In this document: piece by piece, positions 1 to 6,569 of the stretch
Layout of the letters: each line of letters begins with the position of its first letter
Numbering within the stretch: the stretch's first letter is position 1
Source of the DNA: an uncultured Rhodospirillales bacterium
GTDB taxonomy: Bacteria; Pseudomonadota; Alphaproteobacteria; CALMVH01
Direction of reading: 5' to 3'
Assembly: GCA_937873165.1 (NCBI GenBank)
Contig: CALMVH010000016.1
Location: forward strand, 1 to 6,569
DNA length: 6,569 nucleotides
Notes under the pieces: model-generated
Database searches by the model: none
The model's input: the letters and a program-made list of their open reading frames with translations, nothing else
Told to the model about the DNA's origin: nothing
Made by a program: the position numbers and the translations under genes

Positions 1-227
1 CCCATCGTCGGCGTACCCTGTTTCTTCAGGTGCGTTTCCGGACCGTCGCTACGGATCGGCTGGCCCGTGCCCTGTTTCGATTTCAGCCACCGGATGATCG
101 TGGGCCCGATGATGAAGCTGATGATCAGCGAGGTCGCGACCGCGCCGCCAGTACGAAACGTGATGTAGCGCAGCAGGTTGAACAACGCGAATTCATGGGC
201 GTAGGGCGTGAAAAGATTATAAAGCAT
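1..227 (-). CDS. mraY: MraY, phospho-MurNAc-pentapeptide transferase, N-terminal part (cut by window edge)
   Basis: Reading the minus strand from the ATG at 227-225 gives 75 complete codons, starting MLYNLFTPYAHEF and running to the left edge without a stop. MLYNL, then NLLRYITFRTGGAV (residues 17-30), then GQPIRSDGPETH (55-66) and GTPTMG at the edge are the characteristic opening of MraY. The family enzyme is a polytopic inner-membrane protein that transfers phospho-MurNAc-pentapeptide from UDP to undecaprenyl phosphate, making lipid I. Residues about 26-46 form the first membrane segment. The catalytic aspartates lie in the missing part, so activity cannot be judged here. The start is 3 bases after the murF stop, and only a weak GCGGA-like ribosome site overlaps the end of murF, so translation is probably coupled to murF. 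Identification is by family motifs recalled from memory; the gene presumably continues for about 285 more codons. Confidence 0.93.
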   Translation of the reverse strand, partial: MLYNLFTPYAHEFALFNLLRYITFRTGGAVATSLIISFIIGPTIIRWLKSKQGTGQPIRSDGPETHLKKQGTPTM

Positions 228-230
228 GCG

Positions 231-1580
231 CTAGGTCCGCTTCATCAGCGTTTCGACGATCAATTTCATGCGGCTGCCGTTGGAGCCCTTGACCAGCACC
301 ACGTCGCCATCCTTCACGGCGTCGGCGACGATGTATGCCAGTTCCTCGCTAGTCCCTGTATGCGCCCCGCGCAAGCCTTGTGGCAGCGCATTGTACAGAT
401 GCGCCATGTTCGCGCCACTTAGGTAAACGCTGTCGACCCCTGCGTGCTCGATGGCCGAGGCAAGGCCGGCATGGAACGCGGGCGACTCGGGACCCAGTTC
501 GAGCATGTCGCCCAGCACGGCGATGCGGCGCTGCGGCGCAAGGCCCAGTACCTTCAGCGAAGCTTCCATAGAGGCAGGGCTGGCATTATAGCTTTCGTCG
601 ATCAGGGTCGCCGTGCCGCCGCCGGACGTCGCGATGGACTGGCGCTTGCCGCGGCCGGCCAACGCGGGCAAGGTTGCATAAGCGGCGGCTGCCTGCTCCA
701 CATCCGCACCCAGCGCCTGCACCGTCAGCAACACGGCCAGCGAGTTCTCGGCCATGTGGCGGCCGGCCGCCGGAATGAAGTAGCTATACGCGCGGTCGCC
801 GATACGCGCCGTGACCTGCGATCCTTCGAACTCCGGCGTGAACTCCAGTATTTCGGCGTCACCAGCTCCGAAGCGCAGGCGGTTCGCGGGGCTTTTCGAC
901 AGCAGCGCCGCTTCGCCCGACACATCGTCGCCGAAGATCGCGACGCCGCCAGGTTCCAGCGCCGTAAAGATATCGGCTTTCTCGTTTGCAATGGCCTCGA
1001 CCGACCCGAGATGCTCGATATGCACGGGGAAGATGTTGGTCACGACCGCCACGTGCGGCCGGACCTGCCGTGCCTGCCGCGCGATTTCGCCAAAGCTGTT
1101 CATGCCGATCTCGAAGATCGCGTAGCCGGTCTCCTGGGGCATGCGTGCCAGCGACAGCGGTACGCCGAAATCGTTGTTGAAGCTGCCGACGCTGGCGTGA
1201 ACCTGTCCCTGGCTGCTCAGTACATGGCGTAGGGCTTCCTTGGTGCCGGTCTTGCCGACCGATCCGGTGATGGCGGCGATCCGTGCGTGCGTGCGTTCGC
1301 GGGCCGCTTGTCCGAGGCTGCGCAAGGCCTGCATCGTATCGCCCACCCGAACGATACGGGGGCCGGTGCGGCCATCCGATACGATCGCGGCGGCGGCACC
1401 GTTGCCGAGCGCCGCATCCACGTAGTCATGGCCGTCGAAATTGGGGCCTTTCAGCGCGATGAAAAGATCGCCTGGAACGACTGTCCGGCTGTCGATGGAT
1501 ACGCCTGCCGCCTGCCAGTCCCCATTACCCAAGCTGCCCGTCGCCTGTACGACGTCCCCACTACGCCACAATGCCGTCAT
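231..1580 (-). CDS. murF: MurF, UDP-MurNAc-tripeptide--D-alanyl-D-alanine ligase
   Basis: This 449-residue protein matches the usual MurF length. The family is a cytoplasmic ATP-dependent ligase that adds D-Ala-D-Ala to UDP-MurNAc-tripeptide, finishing the pentapeptide precursor. The N-terminal UDP-substrate domain (about 1-98) has SIDSRTVVPGDLFIAL (28-43). The central ATPase domain has the P-loop TGSVGKTGTKE (105-115), FNNDFGVPLSL (134-144) and TNIFPVHIEHLGS (181-193). The C-terminal domain has DESYNASPASM (328-338), LGDMLELG (356-363) and KGSNGSRM (431-438). DESYNASP and KGS.G.RM distinguish MurF from MurC, MurD and MurE. At 214-219 it reads AIFGDD where many homologues have an Asn (NxDD); I take this as lineage variation. 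The ATG overlaps the murE stop as ATGA (1577-1580), and no clear ribosome site precedes it, so reinitiation after murE is likely. The stop is TAG at 233-231. The gene looks intact. Confidence 0.97.
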   Translation of the reverse strand: MTALWRSGDVVQATGSLGNGDWQAAGVSIDSRTVVPGDLFIALKGPNFDGHDYVDAALGNGAAAAIVSDGRTGPRIVRVGDTMQALRSLGQAARERTHARIAAITGSVGKTGTKEALRHVLSSQGQVHASVGSFNNDFGVPLSLARMPQETGYAIFEIGMNSFGEIARQARQVRPHVAVVTNIFPVHIEHLGSVEAIANEKADIFTALEPGGVAIFGDDVSGEAALLSKSPANRLRFGAGDAEILEFTPEFEGSQVTARIGDRAYSYFIPAAGRHMAENSLAVLLTVQALGADVEQAAAAYATLPALAGRGKRQSIATSGGGTATLIDESYNASPASMEASLKVLGLAPQRRIAVLGDMLELGPESPAFHAGLASAIEHAGVDSVYLSGANMAHLYNALPQGLRGAHTGTSEELAYIVADAVKDGDVVLVKGSNGSRMKLIVETLMKRT

Positions 1581-3058
1581 TTCAGTGCGGCAACGGCGGC
1601 CCGTGCTACCTCCGCATCGTCGAAGGGCTTGACCGTATCGCCGATGATCTGGCCGTGCTCGTGGCCCTTGCCTGCGACAATCAGCATGTCGCCCGTCTTC
1701 AGTTCGCGCACGGCGGCATGGATGGCCTCCGCGCGGCCCCCGATCTCGATGGCGGCGGGGGCGGTCTTCAGGATTTCAGCCCGGATGGCCTCCGGTTGCT
1801 CGGTGCGGGGATTGTCGTCGGTTACGTAGGTCACATCCGCCAAACGCATCGCGATCTCTCCCATCAGCGGACGCTTGCCACGGTCGCGGTCGCCACCGCA
1901 GCCGAACACCAGCACCATGCGCCCCTGCACGTGTGGGCGCAGGGCCGACAGAACTGTTTCAAGTGCCCCCGGCTTGTGCGCGTAATCGACATAAACCTGT
2001 GCCCCGTTTGGAGCGGTTGCCACGTGCTGCGCCCGGCCCGGCACGCCGGTCAGGTGGGCAAGCGCGCCGATCGCGGCTTCGGGATCTTCGCCTGTCGCGA
2101 TCACCAGCCCCAGTGCCGCCAGAACGTTCATCGCCTGGAACTCACCCATCAGTTTCAATCGGGTCTGGTACGCGCGGCCCCGGACGGTCAGGCCGAGTAT
2201 CTGGCCATCAGCGAGGGGGGTTTGTGAGGCCAGGGTCAGGTCATGATCCGGGTCGAGGCGAGGGGAGCGCCCGTAACCCAGTATGCCGAGGCCGCGCGAA
2301 CTCGAAGCCGCCAGCAGCGGCTCGTATTCCGGAATATCGGTGTTGAGGACAACCGTGCCACCGTCCTCAACCAGCGACTGGAACAGCCGCATCTTCGCCG
2401 CAAGGTACGCGTCGAAGTCGAGATGATAGTCGAGGTGGTCGTGGCTGAAATTGGTGAACGCCGCCGCCTTGATCTTGACGCCGTCCAGCCGGAACTGATC
2501 CAGCCCGTGCGAGGAGGCTTCCATGGCCACGTGGGTCACGCCCCGCTCCACCAGCATGGAAAGGTCGGCATGCAGGTCGACCGGGTCGGGGGTTGTCAAC
2601 GACCCGTACCGCTCAAACCCGGGCGCCACGATGCCGATAGTGCCCAGTGCCGCCGCCTGCCGTCCCAGATGCTGCCAGATCTGGCGGGCGAACTGCACCG
2701 TCGAGGTCTTGCCGCTGGTGCCGGTTACCGCGACGATGGTTTCGGGCTGCCGGGCATAGAAGGCCGCCGCCATCAGCGCGAAGGCGCGGCGGGGCTCGGC
2801 GCTTTCGACCAGCGACACGTGGGCGGGTGCGTTTTCCAGGACCGTGCCGGAAGGGGCAAGGATCGCCGCCGCGCCGTTGCGGATCGCCTGGCCGATGAAG
2901 CTGCGGCCGTCGGATTTCACGCCCGGCAAGGCCGCGAACAGGTATCCCGGTTTTACAGCACGGCTGTCGGCGGTCAGCCCGGATATTTCGACCGGCAGGG
3001 GGCGGCGCGTCACCGGATCACTCAGTCGTCGCAAGATTGACACGGTGTACCTTTCCAT
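1577..3058 (-). CDS. murE: MurE, UDP-MurNAc-L-Ala-D-Glu--meso-diaminopimelate ligase
   Basis: A 493-residue Mur ligase that adds the third stem-peptide residue in the cytoplasm. Motifs in order, numbered from the ATG: LTADSRAVKPGYLF (28-41) in the UDP-binding domain; P-loop GTSGKTST (113-120); TTPDP (155-159); MEASSHGL (179-186); NFSHDHLDYH (203-212) followed by Lys222, the expected carbamylated lysine; DYAHKP (358-363); DNPR (415-418); GKGHE (463-467). In this family DNPR marks specificity for meso-diaminopimelate rather than lysine. A GRAQHV segment (341-346) stands where many homologues have GRM or GRF. Two starts are possible: the ATG at 3058, which overlaps ftsI by 41 bases and has only a weak GGAAA upstream, or the in-frame GTG at 3043, preceded at 6 bases by GGAAAGG and giving 488 residues. 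The longer form is listed as the outer bound, but the ribosome site favours the GTG. The gene ends in an ATGA overlap with murF. Confidence 0.97.
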   Translation of the reverse strand: MERYTVSILRRLSDPVTRRPLPVEISGLTADSRAVKPGYLFAALPGVKSDGRSFIGQAIRNGAAAILAPSGTVLENAPAHVSLVESAEPRRAFALMAAAFYARQPETIVAVTGTSGKTSTVQFARQIWQHLGRQAAALGTIGIVAPGFERYGSLTTPDPVDLHADLSMLVERGVTHVAMEASSHGLDQFRLDGVKIKAAAFTNFSHDHLDYHLDFDAYLAAKMRLFQSLVEDGGTVVLNTDIPEYEPLLAASSSRGLGILGYGRSPRLDPDHDLTLASQTPLADGQILGLTVRGRAYQTRLKLMGEFQAMNVLAALGLVIATGEDPEAAIGALAHLTGVPGRAQHVATAPNGAQVYVDYAHKPGALETVLSALRPHVQGRMVLVFGCGGDRDRGKRPLMGEIAMRLADVTYVTDDNPRTEQPEAIRAEILKTAPAAIEIGGRAEAIHAAVRELKTGDMLIVAGKGHEHGQIIGDTVKPFDDAEVARAAVAALK

Positions 3059-4745
3059 CGGTTTCCAGCGCCATCGCTTCGGTAACCTCCGGCGAGGTTT
3101 CGTCCAGCGGGTCCATGTTCAGCAGGGGGCCGATCTGCGAGATCACGCGTCCAACCGGCGGCGCGGACACCCAGCCGCCCGTGGCAAACCCGGCGCTGTG
3201 CGCATTGGGTTTCGGCTCGTCCACCATCGCCAGCACGAGGTACTTCGGATCGGTCATCGGAAACACGCCGACGAACGACGACAGCAGCGCCTTCTTGCCA
3301 TAGTGCCCGTGGTCGACCTTCTCTGCCGTACCGGTCTTGCCGCCGACCAGATAGCCCGCGACGTTCGCGTTCTTGCCCGTGCCCTCGACCACCTGCAGGC
3401 GCATCAGCCGTTTCATCAGGTCGGAGGTTTCGGGCGAGATCACACGTGTGCCGGCCTGGACCATGTCGGGCGTTTGCTTGATCAGGGTCGGCTTGTGCAG
3501 GATGCCGCCGTCGATGATTGCCGACACGCCGGTCAGCTGGATCGGGCTGACGGACATGCCATGGCCGAAGGCAATGGTCATGGTGTTGACGCGCGTCCAC
3601 GGGTGCGGCGCCAGTGGCGCGCCGATCTCCGGCAGCTCGATCGGCGAAGCGTGGGTCAGGCCCAGCGAGGCGAGGAACCTTTGCTGCGTTTCGGTGCCGA
3701 CGACCAGAGCCTCCTGCAACGATCCGATGTTGGATGAATACGCGAAGATCTCCGGCACGGTCAGCCAAGGCTTCGTGCGCTCGAAATCCTTAATCGTGAA
3801 CTTGCCGACGTGGTACGGATGGTCGACGTCGAAGCTGTCGGTCAGCTTCACCTTGCCGGAATCAAGTGCCATCGCGGTATTGAACACCTTGAAGGTGGAG
3901 CCCATCTCGTACACGCCCAGCGTGTCGCGATTGAACCGCGCGTCGGGCGGCGCGTTCCCGGCATCGTGCGGATCGAAATCGGGCAGGGACACCATGGACA
4001 GGATTTCGCCGGTATGCACGTCCATGACGATGCCGCAGCCGCCGATCCCATTGAAGTCCGATACGGCCTGCGCCAGTTCGCGGCGCATGATGTGCTGGAT
4101 GCGCATGTCGATGGACAACTGCAATGGCTTGCCGCCCTGCGCCAGCACGCCGTTGAACGATCGCTCGATGCCGGCCATGCCCTTGCCGTCGACATCGGTA
4201 AAGCCCAGCACATGCACCGCGCCCGCGCCGAATGGATATATCCGGGTCTCGCTGGTGCGGTAGTCGAGACCGGGCAGGCCCAGCAGTTGAACCTGATATT
4301 CCTGCTTGGGCGTGATGTCGCGCTTGATCCACACGAACCGCTCGTCGCTTTGCAGCTTTTGCAGCACCTCGCCGTATGTCAGCTCCGGGAACACGCCGAC
4401 CAGCTTCTTGGCGGCCTCCTTCGAGTCCAGCACCTTCGCGGGATCGGCATAAAGGGACGCCGTTTGCAGCGATGTCGCCATCAGGTCGCCGTTGCGGTCC
4501 ACGATGTCGGCGCGGCCCGAGTGCGGCGGCTCTACCGAGGCCGCGACGTGATCGGGCGCATCGACGTGCTTCAGTATGGCGAGCTCCGACAAGCGCAGCA
4601 CGACGGCAAGGCAGCAGGCGGTGAACACCGCGCCCATCAGCAGCAGCCGCGCGTGGGCGCGATTCGTGGTTCGGCGCAGGGTGCCGTCGACCGCGATGAT
4701 GCGCTGGCGAGCCTCCTCTGTTTCCCGGATGTGGAAATCAGTCAT
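3018..4745 (-). CDS. ftsI: FtsI (PBP3), septal peptidoglycan D,D-transpeptidase
   Basis: A 575-residue class B penicillin-binding protein, normal in length. In this family it is the transpeptidase that cross-links septal peptidoglycan at the divisome, anchored in the inner membrane with its catalytic domain in the periplasm. Residues 1-32 form a charged cytoplasmic tail, and 33-52 a single membrane segment containing Cys44-Cys45. The non-catalytic pedestal follows, with the typical GRADIVDRNGDLMA (77-90). The transpeptidase domain has all three penicillin-binding motifs: STFK with nucleophile Ser283 and Lys286, SSN at 337-339, and KTGT at 470-473. Other family signatures include GxxxxGFTDVDGKGMAGIE around 174-194 and FGHGMSVSPIQ (393-403). 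The ATG at 4745-4743 lies inside the end of ftsL (8-base overlap), with AGGAAG ten bases upstream. The C-terminal tail after about 540 is hydrophilic. The gene looks intact. FtsI rather than the elongation enzyme PBP2 follows from its place between ftsL and murE. Confidence 0.97.
   Translation of the reverse strand: MTDFHIRETEEARQRIIAVDGTLRRTTNRAHARLLLMGAVFTACCLAVVLRLSELAILKHVDAPDHVAASVEPPHSGRADIVDRNGDLMATSLQTASLYADPAKVLDSKEAAKKLVGVFPELTYGEVLQKLQSDERFVWIKRDITPKQEYQVQLLGLPGLDYRTSETRIYPFGAGAVHVLGFTDVDGKGMAGIERSFNGVLAQGGKPLQLSIDMRIQHIMRRELAQAVSDFNGIGGCGIVMDVHTGEILSMVSLPDFDPHDAGNAPPDARFNRDTLGVYEMGSTFKVFNTAMALDSGKVKLTDSFDVDHPYHVGKFTIKDFERTKPWLTVPEIFAYSSNIGSLQEALVVGTETQQRFLASLGLTHASPIELPEIGAPLAPHPWTRVNTMTIAFGHGMSVSPIQLTGVSAIIDGGILHKPTLIKQTPDMVQAGTRVISPETSDLMKRLMRLQVVEGTGKNANVAGYLVGGKTGTAEKVDHGHYGKKALLSSFVGVFPMTDPKYLVLAMVDEPKPNAHSAGFATGGWVSAPPVGRVISQIGPLLNMDPLDETSPEVTEAMALETDGKVHRVNLATTE
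3050..3056 (-). promoter_or_regulatory. Ribosome binding site supporting a GTG start for murE
   Basis: GGAAAGG sits six bases before an in-frame GTG at 3043-3041. It overlaps the second and third bases of the ATG at 3058-3056 that gives the longest murE frame. Its quality and spacing are better than anything before that ATG, so translation may begin at the GTG. The site itself lies within the last codons of ftsI. Confidence 0.5.
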
Positions 4746-5121
4746 CCACGGACCGCTTCCTGTAGGTCGCGAGCACGGGCTTGCCGATGATTCCGGTCAT
4801 GGCATGCGGCGCCCTGCCCGCAGGCGCGGACACTGTGGAAACCGCCAGCTTGCCCGGCACCTGATCCAGGGTCACGATCTGGCTGGGCTTTGTTGGCTGC
4901 ATCGGCAGGTGCTTGCGGGCGAGGTCTTCAAGGCGGCTGGGATCGTTCAGGTAGCTCCACTCCGCCTGCAGGACCCGGATGGCGTCGGCCTCTTGGCCGA
5001 TCTGCTTGTTGACGGAGGCCAGGTGCCTTTCCAGGTGCTGCACGCGGTAGCTAACGCGGAACAAGGCGCCCGAGACGGCGACGGCCAGTATCAACCAAAG
5101 CAAGGTAACGGATTTGATCAT
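4738..5121 (-). CDS. ftsL: FtsL, small bitopic divisome protein
   Basis: A 127-residue protein with the FtsL layout: a very short cytoplasmic N-terminus (MIKS), one hydrophobic segment (about 5-22), then a periplasmic helix with heptad-like leucines (about 27-58) suited to a coiled coil. It continues into EWSYLNDPSRLEDLARKHL (54-72), the conserved motif of alphaproteobacterial FtsL, and a proline- and alanine-rich tail. In the family, FtsL pairs with FtsB, joins FtsQ and helps activate FtsW-FtsI. Sequence conservation is weak across bacteria, so position between rsmH and ftsI is part of the evidence. The ATG at 5121-5119 overlaps the rsmH stop as ATGA and has GGAG seven bases upstream. An in-frame ATG at 5136 lacks a good ribosome site and would put that site inside the coding region, so it was not chosen. 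The same frame stays open far upstream through rsmH, but that part does not look like protein. Confidence 0.93.
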   Translation of the reverse strand: MIKSVTLLWLILAVAVSGALFRVSYRVQHLERHLASVNKQIGQEADAIRVLQAEWSYLNDPSRLEDLARKHLPMQPTKPSQIVTLDQVPGKLAVSTVSAPAGRAPHAMTGIIGKPVLATYRKRSVDD

Positions 5122-6059
5122 GCGGCTTCTCCCCATGAAGGTGCGGTTGTACGTTCTGCGGCCCGCAGCCGGGCGGACCGGGCGCGCGGGTTCGTCTTGA
5201 TCTCGGCCTCTGACGGGTCGATGTGCTTGCGGCCGATCAGCCGAAACGAGGGCGCGGCTTCGGCGGCATGCGCGGGCTGGTAGCGCGAAGGCGCGGATGC
5301 CTGGCCGGTGCGCGTTTTGAGAAACGCCTTCACCACGCGGTCTTCCAGCGAATGGAACGTCACGACCACCAGGCGGCCGCCGGGCTTCAGGCGTTTTTCG
5401 GCGGCGGCAAGCCCCCGGTTCAGCTCGTCCATTTCCTCGTTCACCACGATGCGCAATGCCTGAAAGGTGCGCGTCGCGGGATCGATCTCGTGCTTGCCCG
5501 ACGGCACCACGCGGCGAATGGCGGCCGCCAGCTGGCTGGTGGTCTCGAACGGCGTTTCCCCGCGAACCCGCACGATCTCGCGCGCGATGCGGCGCGACAG
5601 GCGATCCTCGCCATAGAGGTAGATGATGTCCGCCAGTTCGCTTTCCTCGGCCGTATTCACGAGGTCGGCGGCGCTGCGGCCCGAGCGGCCCATGCGCATG
5701 TCGAGCGGACCCTCGAAGCGGAAGGAAAAGCCCCGCTCCGCCCGGTCGAGCTGCATGGAGGAAACGCCTAGATCGAAGGCAAATCCATCGACGGCTTGCG
5801 GAACAAGGGTCTCGATCTCGCCGAAGCGGCCCTGCACCAGCGTCAAGCGGCCGGTACGGGCGGATACCAGCGCAGCCCCTTCCGCGATGGCGTCGGGATC
5901 GCGGTCTATCGCGGTGACATGGCAATGGGCGGCGTTCAGGATCGCCGCGGTATAGCCGCCTGCGCCGAACGTTGCATCGACATACCGAAGGCCTTCGGCG
6001 GGTGCCAGCGCCTCGATCACCTCGGCCAGCAGGACGGGGGTGTGGCGAGGATCGGTCAT
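5118..6059 (-). CDS. rsmH: RsmH (MraW), 16S rRNA m4C1402 methyltransferase
   Basis: A 313-residue S-adenosylmethionine-dependent methyltransferase of standard length. In this family it N4-methylates C1402 in the decoding centre of 16S rRNA. Motifs in order: HTPVLLAEV (6-14), the SAM-binding DATFGAGGYT (28-37), IDRDP (51-55), DLGVSSMQLD (96-105), GFSFRFEGPLDMRM (110-123), FHSLEDRVVK (235-244) and the basic C-terminal NPRARSARLRAAER (290-303). All are hallmark RsmH segments, so the call is firm. The start is the ATG at 6059-6057, which overlaps the mraZ stop as ATGA. The reading frame is open for 63 further codons upstream inside mraZ, but that extension has no family similarity and was rejected. 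A GGCAGG-like site lies about six bases before the ATG. The end overlaps ftsL as ATGA. The enzyme is cytoplasmic and not itself part of wall synthesis, but sits second in the dcw cluster in most bacteria. Confidence 0.97.
   Translation of the reverse strand: MTDPRHTPVLLAEVIEALAPAEGLRYVDATFGAGGYTAAILNAAHCHVTAIDRDPDAIAEGAALVSARTGRLTLVQGRFGEIETLVPQAVDGFAFDLGVSSMQLDRAERGFSFRFEGPLDMRMGRSGRSAADLVNTAEESELADIIYLYGEDRLSRRIAREIVRVRGETPFETTSQLAAAIRRVVPSGKHEIDPATRTFQALRIVVNEEMDELNRGLAAAEKRLKPGGRLVVVTFHSLEDRVVKAFLKTRTGQASAPSRYQPAHAAEAAPSFRLIGRKHIDPSEAEIKTNPRARSARLRAAERTTAPSWGEAA
5129..5132 (-). promoter_or_regulatory. Ribosome binding site of ftsL
   Basis: GGAG, inside a longer purine run GGGGAGAAG (5134-5126), lies seven bases before the ATG at 5121. 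It lies within the last codons of rsmH and decides against the upstream in-frame ATG at 5136, which is preceded only by pyrimidine-rich sequence. Confidence 0.6.
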
Positions 6060-6544
6060 GCCTGGCCTGCCGGGGCGCGGCGCAGGAGCGATAATCCCGC
6101 GCCCCCTGTCTTGACCGCCTCGCGTGCTTTTGCGGTATGGGCTTCCAGGGCGGCGGGTTCCCAGACCTGGAATGTTTCGCCCTGGCCGATGAAGGCTGCA
6201 TCCGTCGTGATGTTCGCGAAGTCCGCCAGCGACTTTGGCAGGCTGCACCGACCTTCCTTGTCGATGGCAAGATCCTGCGCCGATCCGAAGATCGAGATCG
6301 CAAGGTTCGACCGGTCTTGCGAAAACACATCAAGCGTGTCGAGGCTCTCGCTTAAGGCTTGGACCCGTTCAGCAGGCCAACCCTCGATTGCAGGGTGCGT
6401 CAGGGACTGGAAAAGCACAACCCCTGCGGAGTTTCGCGTGGCGAGCGCGGTCCTGAACGAAGCGGGAAACGAAATTCGTCCCTTGCCGTCGATCTTGTTG
6501 ATATGGGTGTTCAGGAAAAGGGATGTGTTTAGAAACAACGACAT
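6056..6544 (-). CDS. mraZ: MraZ, AbrB-fold transcriptional regulator of the dcw cluster
   Basis: A 162-residue protein with two SpoVT/AbrB-type half-domains: NKIDGKGRISFPASFR (16-31) and AIDKEGRCSLP (93-103), each with the D..GR core of MraZ. GETFQVWEP (122-130) is also typical. In E. coli, MraZ is a ring-forming DNA-binding protein that represses its own operon; here that role is inferred from family and position as first gene. The ATG at 6544-6542 was chosen because GGGAGGG lies 12 bases upstream. An in-frame TTG at 6556 would add four residues but directly abuts that ribosome site. Unusually, the N-terminus is doubled: residues 2-7 and 8-13 are both SLFLNT, whereas homologues I recall have this segment once before the D.KGR core. 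The gene ends in an ATGA overlap with rsmH. Confidence 0.96.
   Translation of the reverse strand: MSLFLNTSLFLNTHINKIDGKGRISFPASFRTALATRNSAGVVLFQSLTHPAIEGWPAERVQALSESLDTLDVFSQDRSNLAISIFGSAQDLAIDKEGRCSLPKSLADFANITTDAAFIGQGETFQVWEPAALEAHTAKAREAVKTGGAGLSLLRRAPAGQA
6506..6541 (-). repeat. Tandem 18-base repeat encoding SLFLNT twice at the start of MraZ
   Basis: Codons 2-7 of mraZ (6541-6524) read TCG TTG TTT CTA AAC ACA, and codons 8-13 (6523-6506) read TCC CTT TTC CTG AAC ACC. Both encode SLFLNT. They differ at six of 18 bases and every difference is synonymous. The copy next to the start codon uses AT-richer codons, several of them probably rare in this GC-rich genome; the second copy mostly uses codons ending in C or G. 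An in-frame duplication followed by silent divergence is the simplest reading, but that history is an inference. Confidence 0.85.
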
Positions 6545-6569
6545 ATCGTTCCCCAACCCTCCCTTGCTC
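6545..6569 (-). promoter_or_regulatory. mraZ leader with ribosome binding site
   Basis: The 25 bases before the mraZ ATG contain GGGAGGG (6563-6557), a Shine-Dalgarno-like site 12 bases from the ATG, which is somewhat far. A second purine run, GGGGAA (6554-6549), lies four bases from it. The site supports the ATG at 6544 over the TTG at 6556. The operon promoter is not visible and should lie beyond the window edge. A single TGGGG occurs here, but no array of MraZ-type repeats can be seen in so short a leader. Confidence 0.55.

Noticed and set aside
216..221. A perfect TATAAT on the minus strand just inside mraY, resembling a -10 promoter element.
   Set aside because: It is codons 3-4 (Tyr-Asn) of the conserved MLYN start of MraY, and no TTGACA-like element lies 16-18 bases upstream (the best hexamer there is TGAAGC).
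3810..4790. A 326-codon open frame on the plus strand opposite ftsI (similar long plus-strand frames lie at 444-1232, 1571-2227, 2243-3040 and 2844-3737).
   Set aside because: They are antisense to well-supported genes, are rich in Arg, His and Gln, show no recognisable motif, and are typical antisense shadows of GC-rich coding DNA.
6060..6248. A 63-codon N-terminal extension of rsmH reading back into mraZ.
   Set aside because: RsmH family similarity begins at the ATG at 6059 (HTPVLLAEV follows at once), the resulting 313 residues match the family length, and the ATGA overlap with mraZ is the usual arrangement.
4738..6333. A 531-codon open frame on the minus strand that ends as ftsL but extends upstream through all of rsmH into mraZ.
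   Set aside because: Only the last 127 codons look like a protein (FtsL). The upstream part is arginine- and proline-rich shadow of the rsmH frame, as expected in GC-rich DNA, and RsmH in the other frame has complete family motifs.
6549..6563. Three G-runs (GGG, GGG, GGGG) and one TGGGG in the mraZ leader, suggesting a G-quadruplex or a MraZ binding repeat.
   Set aside because: Only three runs are visible before the window ends and only one TGGG unit is present without the spaced repeats known from E. coli. The ribosome binding site explains the purine richness.
1..6569. Search for a novel accessory system, mobile element, CRISPR array, tRNA or terminator.
   Set aside because: The whole window is occupied by seven conserved dcw genes with almost no spacer, and gene order and base composition give no sign of an insertion.

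Overview
The window is a stretch of the division and cell wall (dcw) cluster of a high-GC Gram-negative bacterium. All genes lie on the minus strand and are read from the right end leftwards: mraZ (6056-6544), rsmH/mraW (5118-6059), ftsL (4738-5121), ftsI/pbpB (3018-4745), murE (1577-3058), murF (231-1580) and the first 75 codons of mraY (227 down to the left edge). Gene order and protein sequences fit an alphaproteobacterium. The MraZ, FtsL and MraY N-termini read most like Rhodospirillales/Acetobacterales homologues as I remember them; this placement is low confidence because no search was run. MurE carries a DNPR motif, which points to meso-diaminopimelate peptidoglycan.

Layout: the coding sequence is essentially continuous. 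mraZ/rsmH, rsmH/ftsL and murE/murF each overlap by four bases as ATGA. ftsL/ftsI overlap by 8 bases, and ftsI/murE by 41 bases (26 if the internal GTG start of murE is used). murF and mraY are separated by 3 bases. The only non-coding DNA besides that gap is 25 bases of leader before mraZ at the right edge. No stretch of 300 bases lacks a gene, and I see no terminator, RNA gene, mobile element, CRISPR array or foreign segment. The operon promoter should lie just beyond the right edge.

How the genes work together: MraZ is the DNA-binding regulator of the cluster and RsmH methylates 16S rRNA. FtsL and FtsI belong to the septal peptidoglycan synthase complex. MurE and MurF complete the UDP-MurNAc-pentapeptide in the cytoplasm, and MraY loads phospho-MurNAc-pentapeptide onto undecaprenyl phosphate to make lipid I, the step that leads to the substrate used by FtsI.

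This is a conserved housekeeping region and I found no undescribed system in it. The one feature that stands out is a tandem six-residue repeat (SLFLNT twice) at the very N-terminus of MraZ. Its two copies are identical in protein but differ at six of 18 bases, all synonymous. The start codon of murE is also ambiguous.
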